This document shows positions 29,460 to 38,849 of a stretch of 64,000 nt of DNA, in pieces. The stretch comes from Clostridiales bacterium. Its GTDB lineage: Bacteria > Bacillota > Clostridia > Saccharofermentanales > Saccharofermentanaceae. The stretch lies in assembly GCA_017962145.1 (NCBI GenBank), contig JAGCVX010000026.1:1-64000 (forward strand). Reading direction: 5' to 3'. Made by a program: the position numbers and the translations under genes. Under the pieces are notes generated by a model that had not been told where the DNA came from, made no database searches, and saw nothing but the letters and a program-made list of their open reading frames with translations. How positions within the stretch are numbered: position 1 is the stretch's first letter; each line of letters begins with the position of its first letter.

Positions 29460-31169
29460 TTACTTCTTTTCCTCGATCTCCTTGAGTGCTGCTGCGATCG
29501 CTTCTTCAGCAGTCATCTCGACAACTTCGGAACCGGCACGGAGCTTGTACTCGACCTTGCCCTCTGCAGCCTTACGGCCAACAGTGATACGAACCGGGAT
29601 ACCGATGAGGTCAGCATCCTTGAACTTAACGCCTGCACGCTCTTCTCTATCGTCGATCAGAACTTCTGCACCGGCTTTTTCCAGAGCGTCGTGGATCTCT
29701 TCTGCCATCTTCACAACTGTCTCATCCTGTGAAGTTGTCGGAACAACGATGACCTGATACGGAGCAACGGACATCGGCCAGATGATACCATTCTCATCGT
29801 AGTGCTGCTCGATGATGGCAGCCAGTGTTCTGGAAACACCGATACCATAGCAGCCCATGATCATGGAATTCTCTTTACCGTCCTTATCGAGGTAGATGCA
29901 GTGAAGTGCATCAGAATACTTTGTACCAAGCTTAAAGATGTGACCAACTTCGATACCTCTGCACATGGAAAGCGGTTTTCCGCACTTCGGGCACGGATCT
30001 CCTTCTACTGCACAGCGAACATCTACTACACGGTCCGGTGTGAAATCACGACCGAAGTTTACGTTCTTAAAGTGATAATCTGTCTCGTTGGCACCAACGA
30101 TGAAGTTCTGCATCGCAGCGACTTCGTAGTCAGCGATCACTTCTACCTTTTCCTTCAGACCGACAGGACCTGCAAATCCGACAGCCGCACCGGTAACACG
30201 CTCCACTTCTTCGAAGGAAGCGAGGTTCATCTCGGTTGCATCAAAGAGGTTGCCGAGCTTGGTCTCGTTGATCTCACGGTCACCACGAACCATAACGGCA
30301 ACAATCTTACCATCGATGTTGTAAAGGATGGTCTTGGCAAATGCAGTCGGCTCGGAATGCATAAACTCCATGAGTTCTTCGATGGTCTTTACATGAGGAG
30401 TCTCGATCTTTTCGATCGGCAGCATCTCGAAACCTTCTGCCTTCGGAAGTTCCGGGCACGGTGCTTTTTCTTCGTTTGCGGCATAATCACAATCCGGGCA
30501 GTATGCGATCGCATCTTCACCTACGGCGGACTTAACCATGAACTCCTGGGATCCGGAACCGCCCATCGCGCCGGAATCGGCATCTACGAGGATGTAGTCG
30601 AGGTTGCAACGGTCGAAGATCTTGCAGTACGCATCCTTCATGATGAGGTAGGACTTATCGAGGCCTGCCTCGTCTACGTCGAAGCTGTATGCATCTTTCA
30701 TGACGAACTCACGGGAACGGACAACACCGAATCTCGGGCGCTTCTCGTCACGATACTTGTGCTGGATCTGATACAGGGTAACCGGGAGATTACGATAAGA
30801 ACGGATCGTATCTCTTACTGCTTCTGTGAACGGCTCTTCGTGCGTCGGGCCCAGGCAGAACTGACGTCCGCCACGGTCTTTCAGACGGAACATCTCCGGA
30901 CCGAACTTTTCCCAACGGCCGGAAGCCATATAGGTCTCAGCCGGAAGAACTGCCGGCATGATGAGCTCCTGGGCACCGGCACGGTCCATCTCCTCACGGA
31001 CAATGGCCTCGACCTTACGGTATGCACGATAGCCCATCGGCATATATGAATAGATACCGGCAGCAGCCTTACGCATCAGGCCTGCACGCAGCATGAGCTG
31101 ATGGCTCACGATCTCGGCATCAGAAGGTACTTCTCTTTGTGTGGACATGAAAAGTTTCGAAACTCGCAT
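29460..31169 (-). CDS. proS: Prolyl-tRNA synthetase, bacterial type
   Basis: A 569-residue class II synthetase that charges tRNA-Pro. Motif 1 region ([20 protein letters not shown]), motif 2 ([20 protein letters not shown]) and motif 3 ([15 protein letters not shown]) are present, with the anticodon-binding domain at the C-terminus ([12 protein letters not shown]). Residues about 225-405 form the inserted editing domain that removes Ala-tRNA-Pro, as in the long bacterial form. GAGG lies before the ATG. It is transcribed alone from a strong promoter. Confidence 0.98.
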   Translation of the reverse strand: MRVSKLFMSTQREVPSDAEIVSHQLMLRAGLMRKAAAGIYSYMPMGYRAYRKVEAIVREEMDRAGAQELIMPAVLPAETYMASGRWEKFGPEMFRLKDRGGRQFCLGPTHEEPFTEAVRDTIRSYRNLPVTLYQIQHKYRDEKRPRFGVVRSREFVMKDAYSFDVDEAGLDKSYLIMKDAYCKIFDRCNLDYILVDADSGAMGGSGSQEFMVKSAVGEDAIAYCPDCDYAANEEKAPCPELPKAEGFEMLPIEKIETPHVKTIEELMEFMHSEPTAFAKTILYNIDGKIVAVMVRGDREINETKLGNLFDATEMNLASFEEVERVTGAAVGFAGPVGLKEKVEVIADYEVAAMQNFIVGANETDYHFKNVNFGRDFTPDRVVDVRCAVEGDPCPKCGKPLSMCRGIEVGHIFKLGTKYSDALHCIYLDKDGKENSMIMGCYGIGVSRTLAAIIEQHYDENGIIWPMSVAPYQVIVVPTTSQDETVVKMAEEIHDALEKAGAEVLIDDREERAGVKFKDADLIGIPVRITVGRKAAEGKVEYKLRAGSEVVEMTAEEAIAAALKEIEEKK

Positions 31170-31210
31170 GGTGATTTCCTCGCATTAATATAATTATATA
31201 AGCACTCAAA

Positions 31211-31239
31211 AGTATAATGATTTGGGCGGGCAATGTCAA
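31211..31239 (-). promoter_or_regulatory. Promoter of proS
   Basis: TTGACA, a 17-base spacer and TATACT on the minus strand form a near-perfect sigma-A promoter about 40 bases upstream of the ATG. No T-box is seen in the short leader. Confidence 0.85.
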
Positions 31240-31360
31240 TTTACGTCTCACTTCCCGCAATTTCACATTCACATTCCTATCAGCATATCACTTTCTCAGG
31301 CAGTATAGTAAAATGAATGTATCAACTGCGGCCTGATTTCAGGCGGAAAAGAGGCGGCTT

Positions 31361-32821
31361 ATGAAATACGATATTGCCATCGTAGGTGCCGGAGTCGTAG
31401 GTGCATCGATCGCTTACAACCTCATTCCTTACGATGTTTCCGTTCTTTTGCTCGATAAGAATAACGATGTCGCCATGGGGGCCACACGTGCCAACAGCGC
31501 GATCATTCATGCCGGCTACGATCCGAAGCCGGGAACACTCATGGCCAGACTCAATGTGGAAGGAAACCGGCTCTGCGAGAAACTGTGTGCGGATCTTTCC
31601 GTCCCCTTCAAGCGTTGCGGATCTTTCGTTCTCGCCTTTTCTGATGCTGAAAGGAATACTCTTCAGGATTTATTTGATCGAGGCGTGAAAAACGGTGTGC
31701 CGGATCTTCGTATTCTTGATGCCGAGGAACTTCGCGAAATGGAACCCGGCATTGGTGAGGAAGCAGTCGCTGCCTTGTATGCACCTTCTGCCGGCATCGT
31801 GAATCCGTGGGAACTGTGCCTGGCGCAGGCTGAAGTTTTCGTACGAAACGGCGGAGAATTTATCGGTAACGCAGAAGTAACGGATATACAGAAAACCGGT
31901 GACATCTACACGATTCAAACCGGCGCGGGTGCATTTGAAGCAGAAAACGTCATCCTTGCGTGTGGAATCCAGGCAGATGCGGTTCACGAATTCATCGAAA
32001 AACCGGACTTTCAGATCGTGCCGACACGAGGCGAATACTTTCTTCTCGATAAATGCGAAGGCAGCAAAGCCGCGCATGTTATCTTTCAGTGCCCGAGTGA
32101 AAAAGGAAAAGGCGTACTTGTTGCACCGACTGTGCACGGAAACCTGATCTGCGGACCGACTTCCGAGGTACTACAAGGCGACATCGAAGATACGGCGACA
32201 ACAGCGGAAAAGCTTGCGGAGATCAAGCAGAAAGCGGCCCTTTCCGTCGGAAATATCTCCTGGCGGGATAACGTCAGAAACTTCTCCTGAATCCGCGCGA
32301 ATTCTACATCCGACGATTTCATCATCCGGGAGATCCCGGGCAGCAAAGGCATCTTTGAAGCAGCCGGCATCAAGTCTCCGGGGCTGGCCAGCAGTCCTGC
32401 GATCGGACCATTTATGGTCGAGCTTCTGAAATCAAGCGGAGTCAAACTTCCTGAAAAAACAAGCGAATACAATCTGACTCGAAAGAAGATCCATTTCCGC
32501 GATATGAGCAACGAAGAGCGCACCGCTCTCGTGGCTAAAGATCCGGCATATGGGCGTATCGTGTGCCGCTGCGAAGGCGTGACCGAGGGCGAAATCCGAG
32601 ATGCCTTGGAAAGCCCCATCCCGCCTGCTTCCCTTGATGCGGTCAAGCGCCGTGCCGGTACCGGTATGGGACGCTGTCAGGGAGGATTCTGCGGACCGCG
32701 AATCGTGGAGATGCTGATGGAACGATCCTCCGGCACCTCTCCTCTTTCTATCCTTCAGGACAAAGAAGGATCGAATCTCTTCTTTGAAAGAACCGCAGAA
32801 AGCAAGGAGGTGGAAGCATGA
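31361..32821 (+). pseudogene. NAD(P)/FAD-dependent oxidoreductase interrupted by TGA
   Basis: Reading through one stop gives a 486-residue protein of the GlpA/LhgO-like FAD oxidoreductase type. The N-terminal dinucleotide motif is DIAIVGAGVVGASIAYN. The C-terminal domain has BFD-like [2Fe-2S] cysteines (CRCEG ... CQGGFC). The stop is TGA at 32288-32290, codon 310, between NFS and IRANS; the same frame continues without loss of homology (DDFIIREIPGSKGIFEAAGI). Relatives have Gly there (FSGxRA), so GGA to TGA is the simplest change. Two fragments could be made, with an ATG at 32414 for the second. The end overlaps the next start (ATGA). Confidence 0.82.
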
Positions 32822-34236
32822 GATCTTACGATATCGTTGTCATCGGCGGAGGTCCGGCAGGACTTGCTGCCGCAAAGAGTGCTTACGAAAACGGCTGTAC
32901 TTCCATCCTTCTGATCGAACGTGATACGAAGCTCGGAGGCATCCTCAACCAGTGCATCCACAACGGATTCGGACTGGCGCATTTCGGCGAGGAACTGACC
33001 GGTCCGGAATATGCTTTCCGTGCGATGGAAGAATTAAAGCATGACGCTCCGGGAGTAGAGATCCTTCTTGATACATTTGTCATGGAGATCACGCCGGATA
33101 AGACGATCTATGCCATGAATAAACAGGACGGATACTTCGAGATTCAGGCAAAAGCGATCATCCTTGCGATGGGCTGCCGCGAGAAAGCGCGCGGCGCACT
33201 GGCGATCCCGGGCACACGTCCTGCCGGCGTTATGACCGCGGGTCTTGCACAGCATTATGTCAATATGGACGGCTATATGGTCGGCAGGAAAGTCGTGATC
33301 CTCGGATCGGGCGACATCGGACTCATCATGGCACGCCGTATGGTTTTAGAAGGTGCGGATGTGCTGGCCTGTATCGAGATCGCGCCGCAGCCGGGCGGAC
33401 TTGCGAGAAATATCACGCAGTGCCTGGAGGACTACGGCATCCCGCTTTATCTTCGTCAGACAGTCACCGCGATACACGGAAAAGACCGTCTTTGCGGCAT
33501 CACGGTGTCGGAAGTTGATGACAAATATACACCGATTCCGGGAACCGAACGGGAGATCGAATGCGACACGCTTCTTCTCTCCTGCGGCCTGATCCCTGAA
33601 AACGAACTCTCCAGAAAAGCCGGACTCGCGATCGATCCGAAGACCGGCGGTCCATTTGCATCGGAATCTCTCGAGACATCAGTATCCGGTATTTTTGCTT
33701 GTGGAAATGTACTGCATGTGCATGACCTGGCCGATAACGTGACCAAGGAGTCCATCGCTGCCGGAAAAGCCGCCGCGATGTATGTTTCCGGTCAGACAGA
33801 AACCACGTCCGCCGACGCGCTTTCAAATCCGAAGGTCTTCCCCGGAAAAGTCGCAAAGCCTGTTACCGAGCAGACCGAAGAATCGGATGTCGATGCCGGA
33901 AAAGGCGTGCGCCGCATGACCTGTATCATCTGCCCGCGTGGCTGTCAGCTTACTGTCACACTGGAAGATGAACCGAAAGTATCCGGGAACTCCTGCCCGC
34001 GCGGAGAAGAATACGCGATCGCGGAGATCACGCACCCTATGCGCACACTGACGACCACGATCCGCGTAAAACTGGAAGATGGCTCGATCGGCCGTGTCAG
34101 CGTCAAGTCCAAAGGCGAGATCCCGAAGGAAGAGATCTTTACTCTGGCCAAAAAGATCCATCACACGATCATCGAGGCACCGGTTCGTGTGGGCGATGAA
34201 GTACTTTCCGGCGTCGTCGCGACCAGCGGAAGTTGA
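32818..34236 (+). CDS. FAD/NAD(P) oxidoreductase fused to DUF1667
   Basis: A 472-residue protein. Residues 1-340 are a pyridine nucleotide-disulfide type flavoprotein with VVIGGGPAGLAAAKSAYENG and a second nucleotide site (KVVILGSGDIGLIMARRM) near 160. Residues about 360-470 are a DUF1667 domain with four cysteines (CIICPRGC ... GNSCPRGEE), probably for an iron-sulfur cluster. In many Clostridia the three parts are separate genes, beside glycerol or 2-hydroxyacid metabolism genes. AAGGAGG precedes the ATG. It is coupled to the interrupted gene upstream, so its partner may be lost or truncated. Confidence 0.88.
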   Translation: MRSYDIVVIGGGPAGLAAAKSAYENGCTSILLIERDTKLGGILNQCIHNGFGLAHFGEELTGPEYAFRAMEELKHDAPGVEILLDTFVMEITPDKTIYAMNKQDGYFEIQAKAIILAMGCREKARGALAIPGTRPAGVMTAGLAQHYVNMDGYMVGRKVVILGSGDIGLIMARRMVLEGADVLACIEIAPQPGGLARNITQCLEDYGIPLYLRQTVTAIHGKDRLCGITVSEVDDKYTPIPGTEREIECDTLLLSCGLIPENELSRKAGLAIDPKTGGPFASESLETSVSGIFACGNVLHVHDLADNVTKESIAAGKAAAMYVSGQTETTSADALSNPKVFPGKVAKPVTEQTEESDVDAGKGVRRMTCIICPRGCQLTVTLEDEPKVSGNSCPRGEEYAIAEITHPMRTLTTTIRVKLEDGSIGRVSVKSKGEIPKEEIFTLAKKIHHTIIEAPVRVGDEVLSGVVATSGS

Positions 34237-34242
34237 CACTTT

Positions 34243-34260
34243 CCACGACTAAAGTCGTGG
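34243..34260. other. Perfect 8-bp hairpin, possible IS200/IS605-type end
   Basis: CCACGACT-AA-AGTCGTGG lies 6 bases after the oxidoreductase stop and is followed by GATTCTTGCTTCAGCG. Hairpins of this sort occur near the right ends of IS200/IS605-group elements in Firmicutes, from memory, but no transposase or TnpB gene lies nearby. It may equally be a terminator, though no T-run follows. Confidence 0.4.
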
Positions 34261-34317
34261 GATTCTTGCTTCAGCGACCACTATGATATATAAGAAGCAC
34301 AAGCGATGATAGTTCGA

Positions 34318-34670
34318 CCCGGAAAACTTCTTATTCCGTTATTTTCCTTGTCTACCGTACGATGCGGTGAGCAAGGAAAAACTTGGATTTTTCATTTTTC
34401 CCTGCCCCTTTGGAGGGAGACGAGCAAGGAATTTTCTTAAAACTGTTATTCTCCTTGTCCGTTTTTGATGGAGATAGGCAAGGAATTATGGGAAACCGGA
34501 ACTTTTCCTTGTCTAACTATCTAGCAAACATACAAGGAATCTTCCACTTTCTGCGTTTTTCCTTGTCGGCTTCCAGAATCTTCGGCAAGGAATATCATTA
34601 ATCGCGCATTTTTCCTTGCCCACAAGCAAATACTCAGCAAGGAAAAAGTCACAAACAGGAGCTTTCCTTG
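34318..34670. repeat. Array of alternating inverted heptamers
   Basis: Thirteen heptamers alternate in orientation. TTCCTTG (or a one-base variant) starts at 34344, 34398, 34451, 34505, 34559, 34612 and 34664; CAAGGAA starts at 34372, 34425, 34479, 34533, 34586 and 34638. A degenerate CCCGGAA at 34318 is in phase. Spacing is 26-28 bp throughout, so the unit is 52-54 bp. The segments between CAAGGAA and the next TTCCTTG are 19 bp each; those between TTCCTTG and CAAGGAA are 19-21 bp. All segments differ in sequence. The flanks 34261-34317 and 34671-34801 show nothing else clear. No protein gene is credible here. Confidence 0.9.
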
Positions 34671-34801
34671 CTCTTCTTCATAAGGGCGGGCTATCATCCT
34701 CATAGTTAAAACCATAGGTTTTCCCTCCCGCAATGGGATATAAAATACTCCCTCCGCTGTGCTTTCACAACGAAGGGAGCGATGCTTCATAAATTGTTCG
34801 T

Positions 34802-36199
34802 TCAGTTCTTCGGGCGGGCTACCTTCTTATACACATCCGGTGCCGTTTCCTCAAGCAGGTGCACCATCTCTTCATCGGAGATGACCGTGATACGGCCTTC
34901 GTCATACTGCTTGTCGATCCACTCCTTCATCTTCGCGATGAAAGGATCTTTCTTGCTGACGACCTTATCGCCGGTGAGACGATAGTAGTTGTTGATCCAG
35001 CATGCGATACCGGCCAAACCGGATACGTTACTGACGGCAACAAGCGGTGGACGATCAAGAAGTGCTTCCGTATCGAAGATGTTATAGATCTCCGGATCCT
35101 TCAAAAGACCATCGGCGTGGATACCGGCCTTTGTCACGTTAAAGTTCTTACCGACGAACGGAGTCATCGGAGGCAGTTCGTAGTTTGTCTCACGAGAGAT
35201 GTAATCCGCGATCTCGGTGATCACGCGGGAATCCATGCCGTCGAGCGTACCACGGAGCTGTGCATACTCAAATACCATCGCTTCGAGCGGTACGTTACCT
35301 GTTCTCTCACCGATACCCAGTAGCGAGCAGTTCACCGCCTGTGCGCCGTAAAGCCATGCAGTAGATGCATTTACGACACCCTTATAGAAATCGTTATGAC
35401 CGTGCCACTCGAGCATCTCAGACGGAACACCGGCATAGTGCTGCAGACCGTAGATGATACCGGAAACGGAACGCGGCAGAGCAACGCCCGGGAACGGAAC
35501 GCCGTAACCCATCGTATCGCAGGCACGGATCTTTACCGGAATACCGCTTTCTTCAGAAAGGCGCATGAGCGCGGTAGCAAACGGAACAACAAAGCCGTAG
35601 AAATCCGCACGTGTGATGTCCTCGAAATGACATCTCGGGCGAAGACCTGCGTCAATCGCGTCGGTTACGATACCGATGTATTTGTCGAGGGCCTGCTGAC
35701 GAGTAAGACCCATCTTGTTGAAGATATGGTAGTCAGAGCAGCTTACGAGGATACCGGTCTCCTTGATACCGATATTGCGAACGAGAGCAAAGTCGGACTT
35801 TGTCGCACGGATCCAGGTCGTGATCTCCGGGAACTTATAGCCCAGAGCCATGCACTGCTCGAGTGCTTTTCTGTCCTTCTCGGAATATACGAAGAACTCG
35901 GTCTGGCGGATGATGCCCTTCGGTCCACCGAGGCGGTGCAGCATCTTATAGATCTCTACCATCTGCTCGGTAGTATATGGTGCACGTGACTGCTGTCCAT
36001 CGCGGAATGTCGTGTCGGTGATGTAGATATTCTCCGGCATGTTCATCGGAACCTTACGGTAGTTATACGCAATCTTCGGCACTTCAGCATAGGGGAACAA
36101 CTCACGGAACAGTTCCGGCTTTTCAACATCCTGCAGTGTATACTGGTACGGATCCTGTTCAAGCAGATTGCTCTTGTCACTCAATGCGATATTTTTCAT
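34802..36199 (-). CDS. Probable Re-citrate synthase (DRE-TIM family)
   Basis: A 465-residue protein of the DRE-TIM metallolyase (isopropylmalate/homocitrate synthase) superfamily. The metal and substrate motif is ITDTTFRDGQQSRAPY near residue 59; the HGHNDF and GIGERTGN motifs follow. The extended N-terminus (YTLQDVEKPELFRELFPYAE) and overall pattern match the Re-citrate synthases of anaerobic Clostridia, which condense oxaloacetate and acetyl-CoA and lead to glutamate. A pure homocitrate or isopropylmalate synthase is less likely because no leu or lys genes are near and there is no LeuA regulatory domain. AGGAGG precedes the ATG. It stands alone with its own promoter. Confidence 0.82.
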   Translation of the reverse strand: MKNIALSDKSNLLEQDPYQYTLQDVEKPELFRELFPYAEVPKIAYNYRKVPMNMPENIYITDTTFRDGQQSRAPYTTEQMVEIYKMLHRLGGPKGIIRQTEFFVYSEKDRKALEQCMALGYKFPEITTWIRATKSDFALVRNIGIKETGILVSCSDYHIFNKMGLTRQQALDKYIGIVTDAIDAGLRPRCHFEDITRADFYGFVVPFATALMRLSEESGIPVKIRACDTMGYGVPFPGVALPRSVSGIIYGLQHYAGVPSEMLEWHGHNDFYKGVVNASTAWLYGAQAVNCSLLGIGERTGNVPLEAMVFEYAQLRGTLDGMDSRVITEIADYISRETNYELPPMTPFVGKNFNVTKAGIHADGLLKDPEIYNIFDTEALLDRPPLVAVSNVSGLAGIACWINNYYRLTGDKVVSKKDPFIAKMKEWIDKQYDEGRITVISDEEMVHLLEETAPDVYKKVARPKN

Positions 36200-36241
36200 G
36201 ATGTATTCCTCCTACTTGCAAAATTCTTATTAAGTACCTAT

Positions 36242-36288
36242 ATAGTAAAATCGTTTCAGACGCTAATGTCAACGTCCAAAACGATTTT
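36242..36288 (-). promoter_or_regulatory. Promoter and operator of the Re-citrate synthase gene
   Basis: On the minus strand TTGACA (36267-36272) and TACTAT (36242-36247), 19 apart, form a promoter. An inverted repeat, CGTTTCAGACG (36252-36262) and CGTCCAAAACG (36273-36283), differs in two pairs and extends outward through A/T pairs to about 16 bp per arm. It is centred on the -35 box. This is the layout of a repressor operator. Confidence 0.6.
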
Positions 36289-36357
36289 TCTACTTTTTCA
36301 TTTCGCACTTGCATTTCTGCAAGATGATTTTGTCCAAATTGCATGAAGAGATGAAAA

Positions 36358-37458
36358 TCAGAAGAACAGTCTTCCGCTTCCGTGATCCTTCAAGAGTGCC
36401 TGGATACGCTTCGGCATGATCGGGTGCGAAGCCATAAGGTTATAGATGAATACGAAGAAACCGCGGACTTCGTGGCAATGCTTTACATAGTCTTCAACGT
36501 CGACTTTCTTGTAAAGGTGCTTACCGACGATAAGTGCGAGCATCGGCTCGACACCGCTGACGCCTACCAGATGCTGCGCAACACGGTCACAGCTGTACTC
36601 ACGGGCACGGGAAAGTGCCGTAGACAGGATCGGGATATAGTTGGCGAACATGATGCTGATCTGGTAAGAGAATGTCGCGTGACGCAGACGGATGTGGCTC
36701 ATCTCATGACCGATGATGAACTTGATGCTTTCGAGGTCGTGATGCTCGAGATAGGCAACCTCGAAAAGATCAGCCAGAAGCACGACATACTGACGGCGCA
36801 GGATAAATGTGGAGAATGCGTTAAGCACACCGTTCTCCTGTGCCAGATATACATTCGGGACTTTCTTCATGCCAAGACGATAAGCATATTCCTGAACAAC
36901 TTCGTAGATCTCCGGGAAGTTCTTCTCGGTAATACGGATCGCATTGGCACGATACTGGGCATAGTAGAAATATACAGCCGCGATCAGAACGATCGGAAGG
37001 AAGATCAAAATAACCAGGATCTCCGCATTTGCCGAAGCCTCCGCTTCGATTCCGAGAACGTACTTGTTGATAAACTCGCCGCTTTGGCCGGTCAAAGGAC
37101 CGATATCGAAGAATGCCAGGATACTGCAGACTACGGCAACGACTACGATCAGGATGTTGATGATGACCATCGTAGCGTAAATCGGACCCTCGGCCTTATG
37201 CTTGAAGGAAGCGATCTCCTGCGGAGTAAAAGGCGGATTCTTTCCGGAAGGACGCGCTGCACCCTTGGGTACGAAAGCCTGAGCCTGCGGCTGCGGCTGG
37301 AATGCATTTCCCGCCGAAGGCTGTGGCTGAAACGGCGACGGTGCCGGTGCCGGCTGTGCTGCTTCCTGCGGCTGCGTAGAGAACGATGCCGGCTGAAAAG
37401 CGGAATTGCTGTTTGATTCATTGTTTTCGTTATTCTGGTTATCCATAAAATTGTCCAT
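36358..37458 (-). CDS. M48 family membrane metalloprotease
   Basis: A 366-residue HtpX/STE24-like zinc protease. The zinc motif IIGHEMSHIRLRH lies near residues 246-258, with a later Glu in AREYSCDRVAQ as third ligand. Two or three membrane helices lie around residues 95-120 and 145-170. The first 85 residues are a low-complexity tail of Asn, Gln, Pro and Ala, probably cytosolic and unstructured. The family degrades misfolded membrane proteins. The ATG has GAGGT upstream. It is divergent from the following membrane protein gene. Confidence 0.9.
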   Translation of the reverse strand: MDNFMDNQNNENNESNSNSAFQPASFSTQPQEAAQPAPAPSPFQPQPSAGNAFQPQPQAQAFVPKGAARPSGKNPPFTPQEIASFKHKAEGPIYATMVIINILIVVVAVVCSILAFFDIGPLTGQSGEFINKYVLGIEAEASANAEILVILIFLPIVLIAAVYFYYAQYRANAIRITEKNFPEIYEVVQEYAYRLGMKKVPNVYLAQENGVLNAFSTFILRRQYVVLLADLFEVAYLEHHDLESIKFIIGHEMSHIRLRHATFSYQISIMFANYIPILSTALSRAREYSCDRVAQHLVGVSGVEPMLALIVGKHLYKKVDVEDYVKHCHEVRGFFVFIYNLMASHPIMPKRIQALLKDHGSGRLFF

Positions 37459-37579
37459 ATAATCTATACCTCGATGGTGATAACTTCACGCTCACCATAA
37501 TATGATATACTTGTTGCGTACTTTTCACAAGGAAAGACAACAGGGTTATCGAGAGGTATTACGCGAAAAGAGGGAAAAT

Positions 37580-38785
37580 ATGACACAAAAAACACTGCTT
37601 CAGACGATTCGCAAAAACAACATAAGGATCCGCCTTCTTGTAGGCATCATACTTTTGGTCTTCGCAGGCCTGGTGTCACTGGGCTGTATCGATGAGATCA
37701 GTTACTTTACGGCTTCGAAGAATGTCTTCGCCGAGCCTTGTACTTCCTACCAGGTCGAAAAGTTCTATCGCGCCAAGACATGCTACATCTATGACTGGTT
37801 CGCCGAGAACAAAGACGGCCGCTTCTATCTGGCTCCCGTGGAAAATGCACAGGGCGACGCCAATTACCTGATCATCTATCTTCCGAATTCCTACCAGGTC
37901 GAAGCCGACCGGATCATGGCACAGACACACGATTATCTGGACTCCGGCGACGAATCGCTTCTGAAAGCGAACATCAGCGGCCGCGGATATGTCACGACGA
38001 TCAACCCCAAGACGCTGCAGTACCTGGACGAATACTGTGAACAGGCAAAACTTCCGGCAAGCGTAAGAAACCGCGTCTGCGACGAGATGTTCGTTATGGT
38101 TTCTCCCTGGAAGGTCCTGCTTGACGGAAACGGCTTTATGCTTCTGGTCGTTCTGGTTCTGGTATGCTGCGCCGTCGGAAGCCTCATCTCCCTTCTCTTT
38201 GTCAGCTCAAACAAGGGACTGAAGAAAGCCCTTGCACCTCACGGGATGACGCCGGAAATGCTCGACCGGGAATTCAGCAGTCCGGAACTGATCGAGGGAG
38301 ATATCTGGATCAACAAGGACTATATCTTCCGAGCCGCCGGTCCTTTCCGTCTGATCCCCATCAAACATGTCGTCTGGATCTATCCGGGCAAAACAAATAA
38401 CATCAACAGCGCACCGATCTACCGATCCATCTTCCTGACGCGTCATCGCGAGTGTATCCAGTTTGATTTCAAAACCGAAGATGCCGCGGAACGTGTATGC
38501 CGCATGGTCGCAAGTCTGGCACCACGCGCGCTCTATGGATACGTGATCGAGAACTCCGATATGTACTACAATCATTTCGATAAGTTGATCGATCTGGTGT
38601 ATAATCAAGATGATCCGGAAGCAACAAAGCAAGCCGAGAAACCAAAAGATCCCGAAGCGCCTGTTTCGGCTGATACCTTCCTCACTTCTACACCGGATGC
38701 TGCCAATGAGGGTACAAAAGAGAATACTACAGATATTTCCCATGAGTACAACGGAGAACAGGACATCTTAAAGCCGGGCATCTGA
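37580..38785 (+). CDS. Two-helix membrane protein, unknown
   Basis: A 401-residue protein I cannot assign. It has a helix near residues 18-38, an apparently extracytoplasmic domain (about 40-180), a second helix (about 185-208) and a cytosolic domain (about 210-340) rich in strands, then a disordered acidic and Pro-rich tail. The ATG at 37580 has GAGGG upstream; the earlier frame start at 37502 lies in the leader. It lies 64 bases ahead of nadE but no functional link is visible. Confidence 0.7.
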   Translation: MTQKTLLQTIRKNNIRIRLLVGIILLVFAGLVSLGCIDEISYFTASKNVFAEPCTSYQVEKFYRAKTCYIYDWFAENKDGRFYLAPVENAQGDANYLIIYLPNSYQVEADRIMAQTHDYLDSGDESLLKANISGRGYVTTINPKTLQYLDEYCEQAKLPASVRNRVCDEMFVMVSPWKVLLDGNGFMLLVVLVLVCCAVGSLISLLFVSSNKGLKKALAPHGMTPEMLDREFSSPELIEGDIWINKDYIFRAAGPFRLIPIKHVVWIYPGKTNNINSAPIYRSIFLTRHRECIQFDFKTEDAAERVCRMVASLAPRALYGYVIENSDMYYNHFDKLIDLVYNQDDPEATKQAEKPKDPEAPVSADTFLTSTPDAANEGTKENTTDISHEYNGEQDILKPGI

Positions 38786-38849
38786 TACAACGCGAGAACA
38801 CTTTGCGCCCGATCTGATGTGTTCGTTCTTACCGAAAGGAGCGAGAAAA

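Noticed and set aside
32288-32290. UGA read as selenocysteine
   Set aside because: The place is Gly in relatives, not Cys, and no convincing SECIS-like hairpin follows.
34300-34330. tRNA-like T-arm (GTTCGACCC)
   Set aside because: No acceptor, anticodon or D-arm pairing exists around it.
34318-34670. Classical CRISPR array
   Set aside because: The constant parts are only 7-9 bases and alternate in orientation; no repeat of 23 bases or more recurs and no cas gene is near.
34383-34790. Small open frames inside the heptamer array (both strands)
   Set aside because: Their repeats merely mirror the DNA period of about 54 bp, there is no ribosome binding site, and the period drifts to 52-53 bp, which breaks the frame.
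36308-36323. Hairpin CTTGCA/TGCAAG as terminator of the M48 gene
   Set aside because: The stem is short and no T-run follows on either strand.
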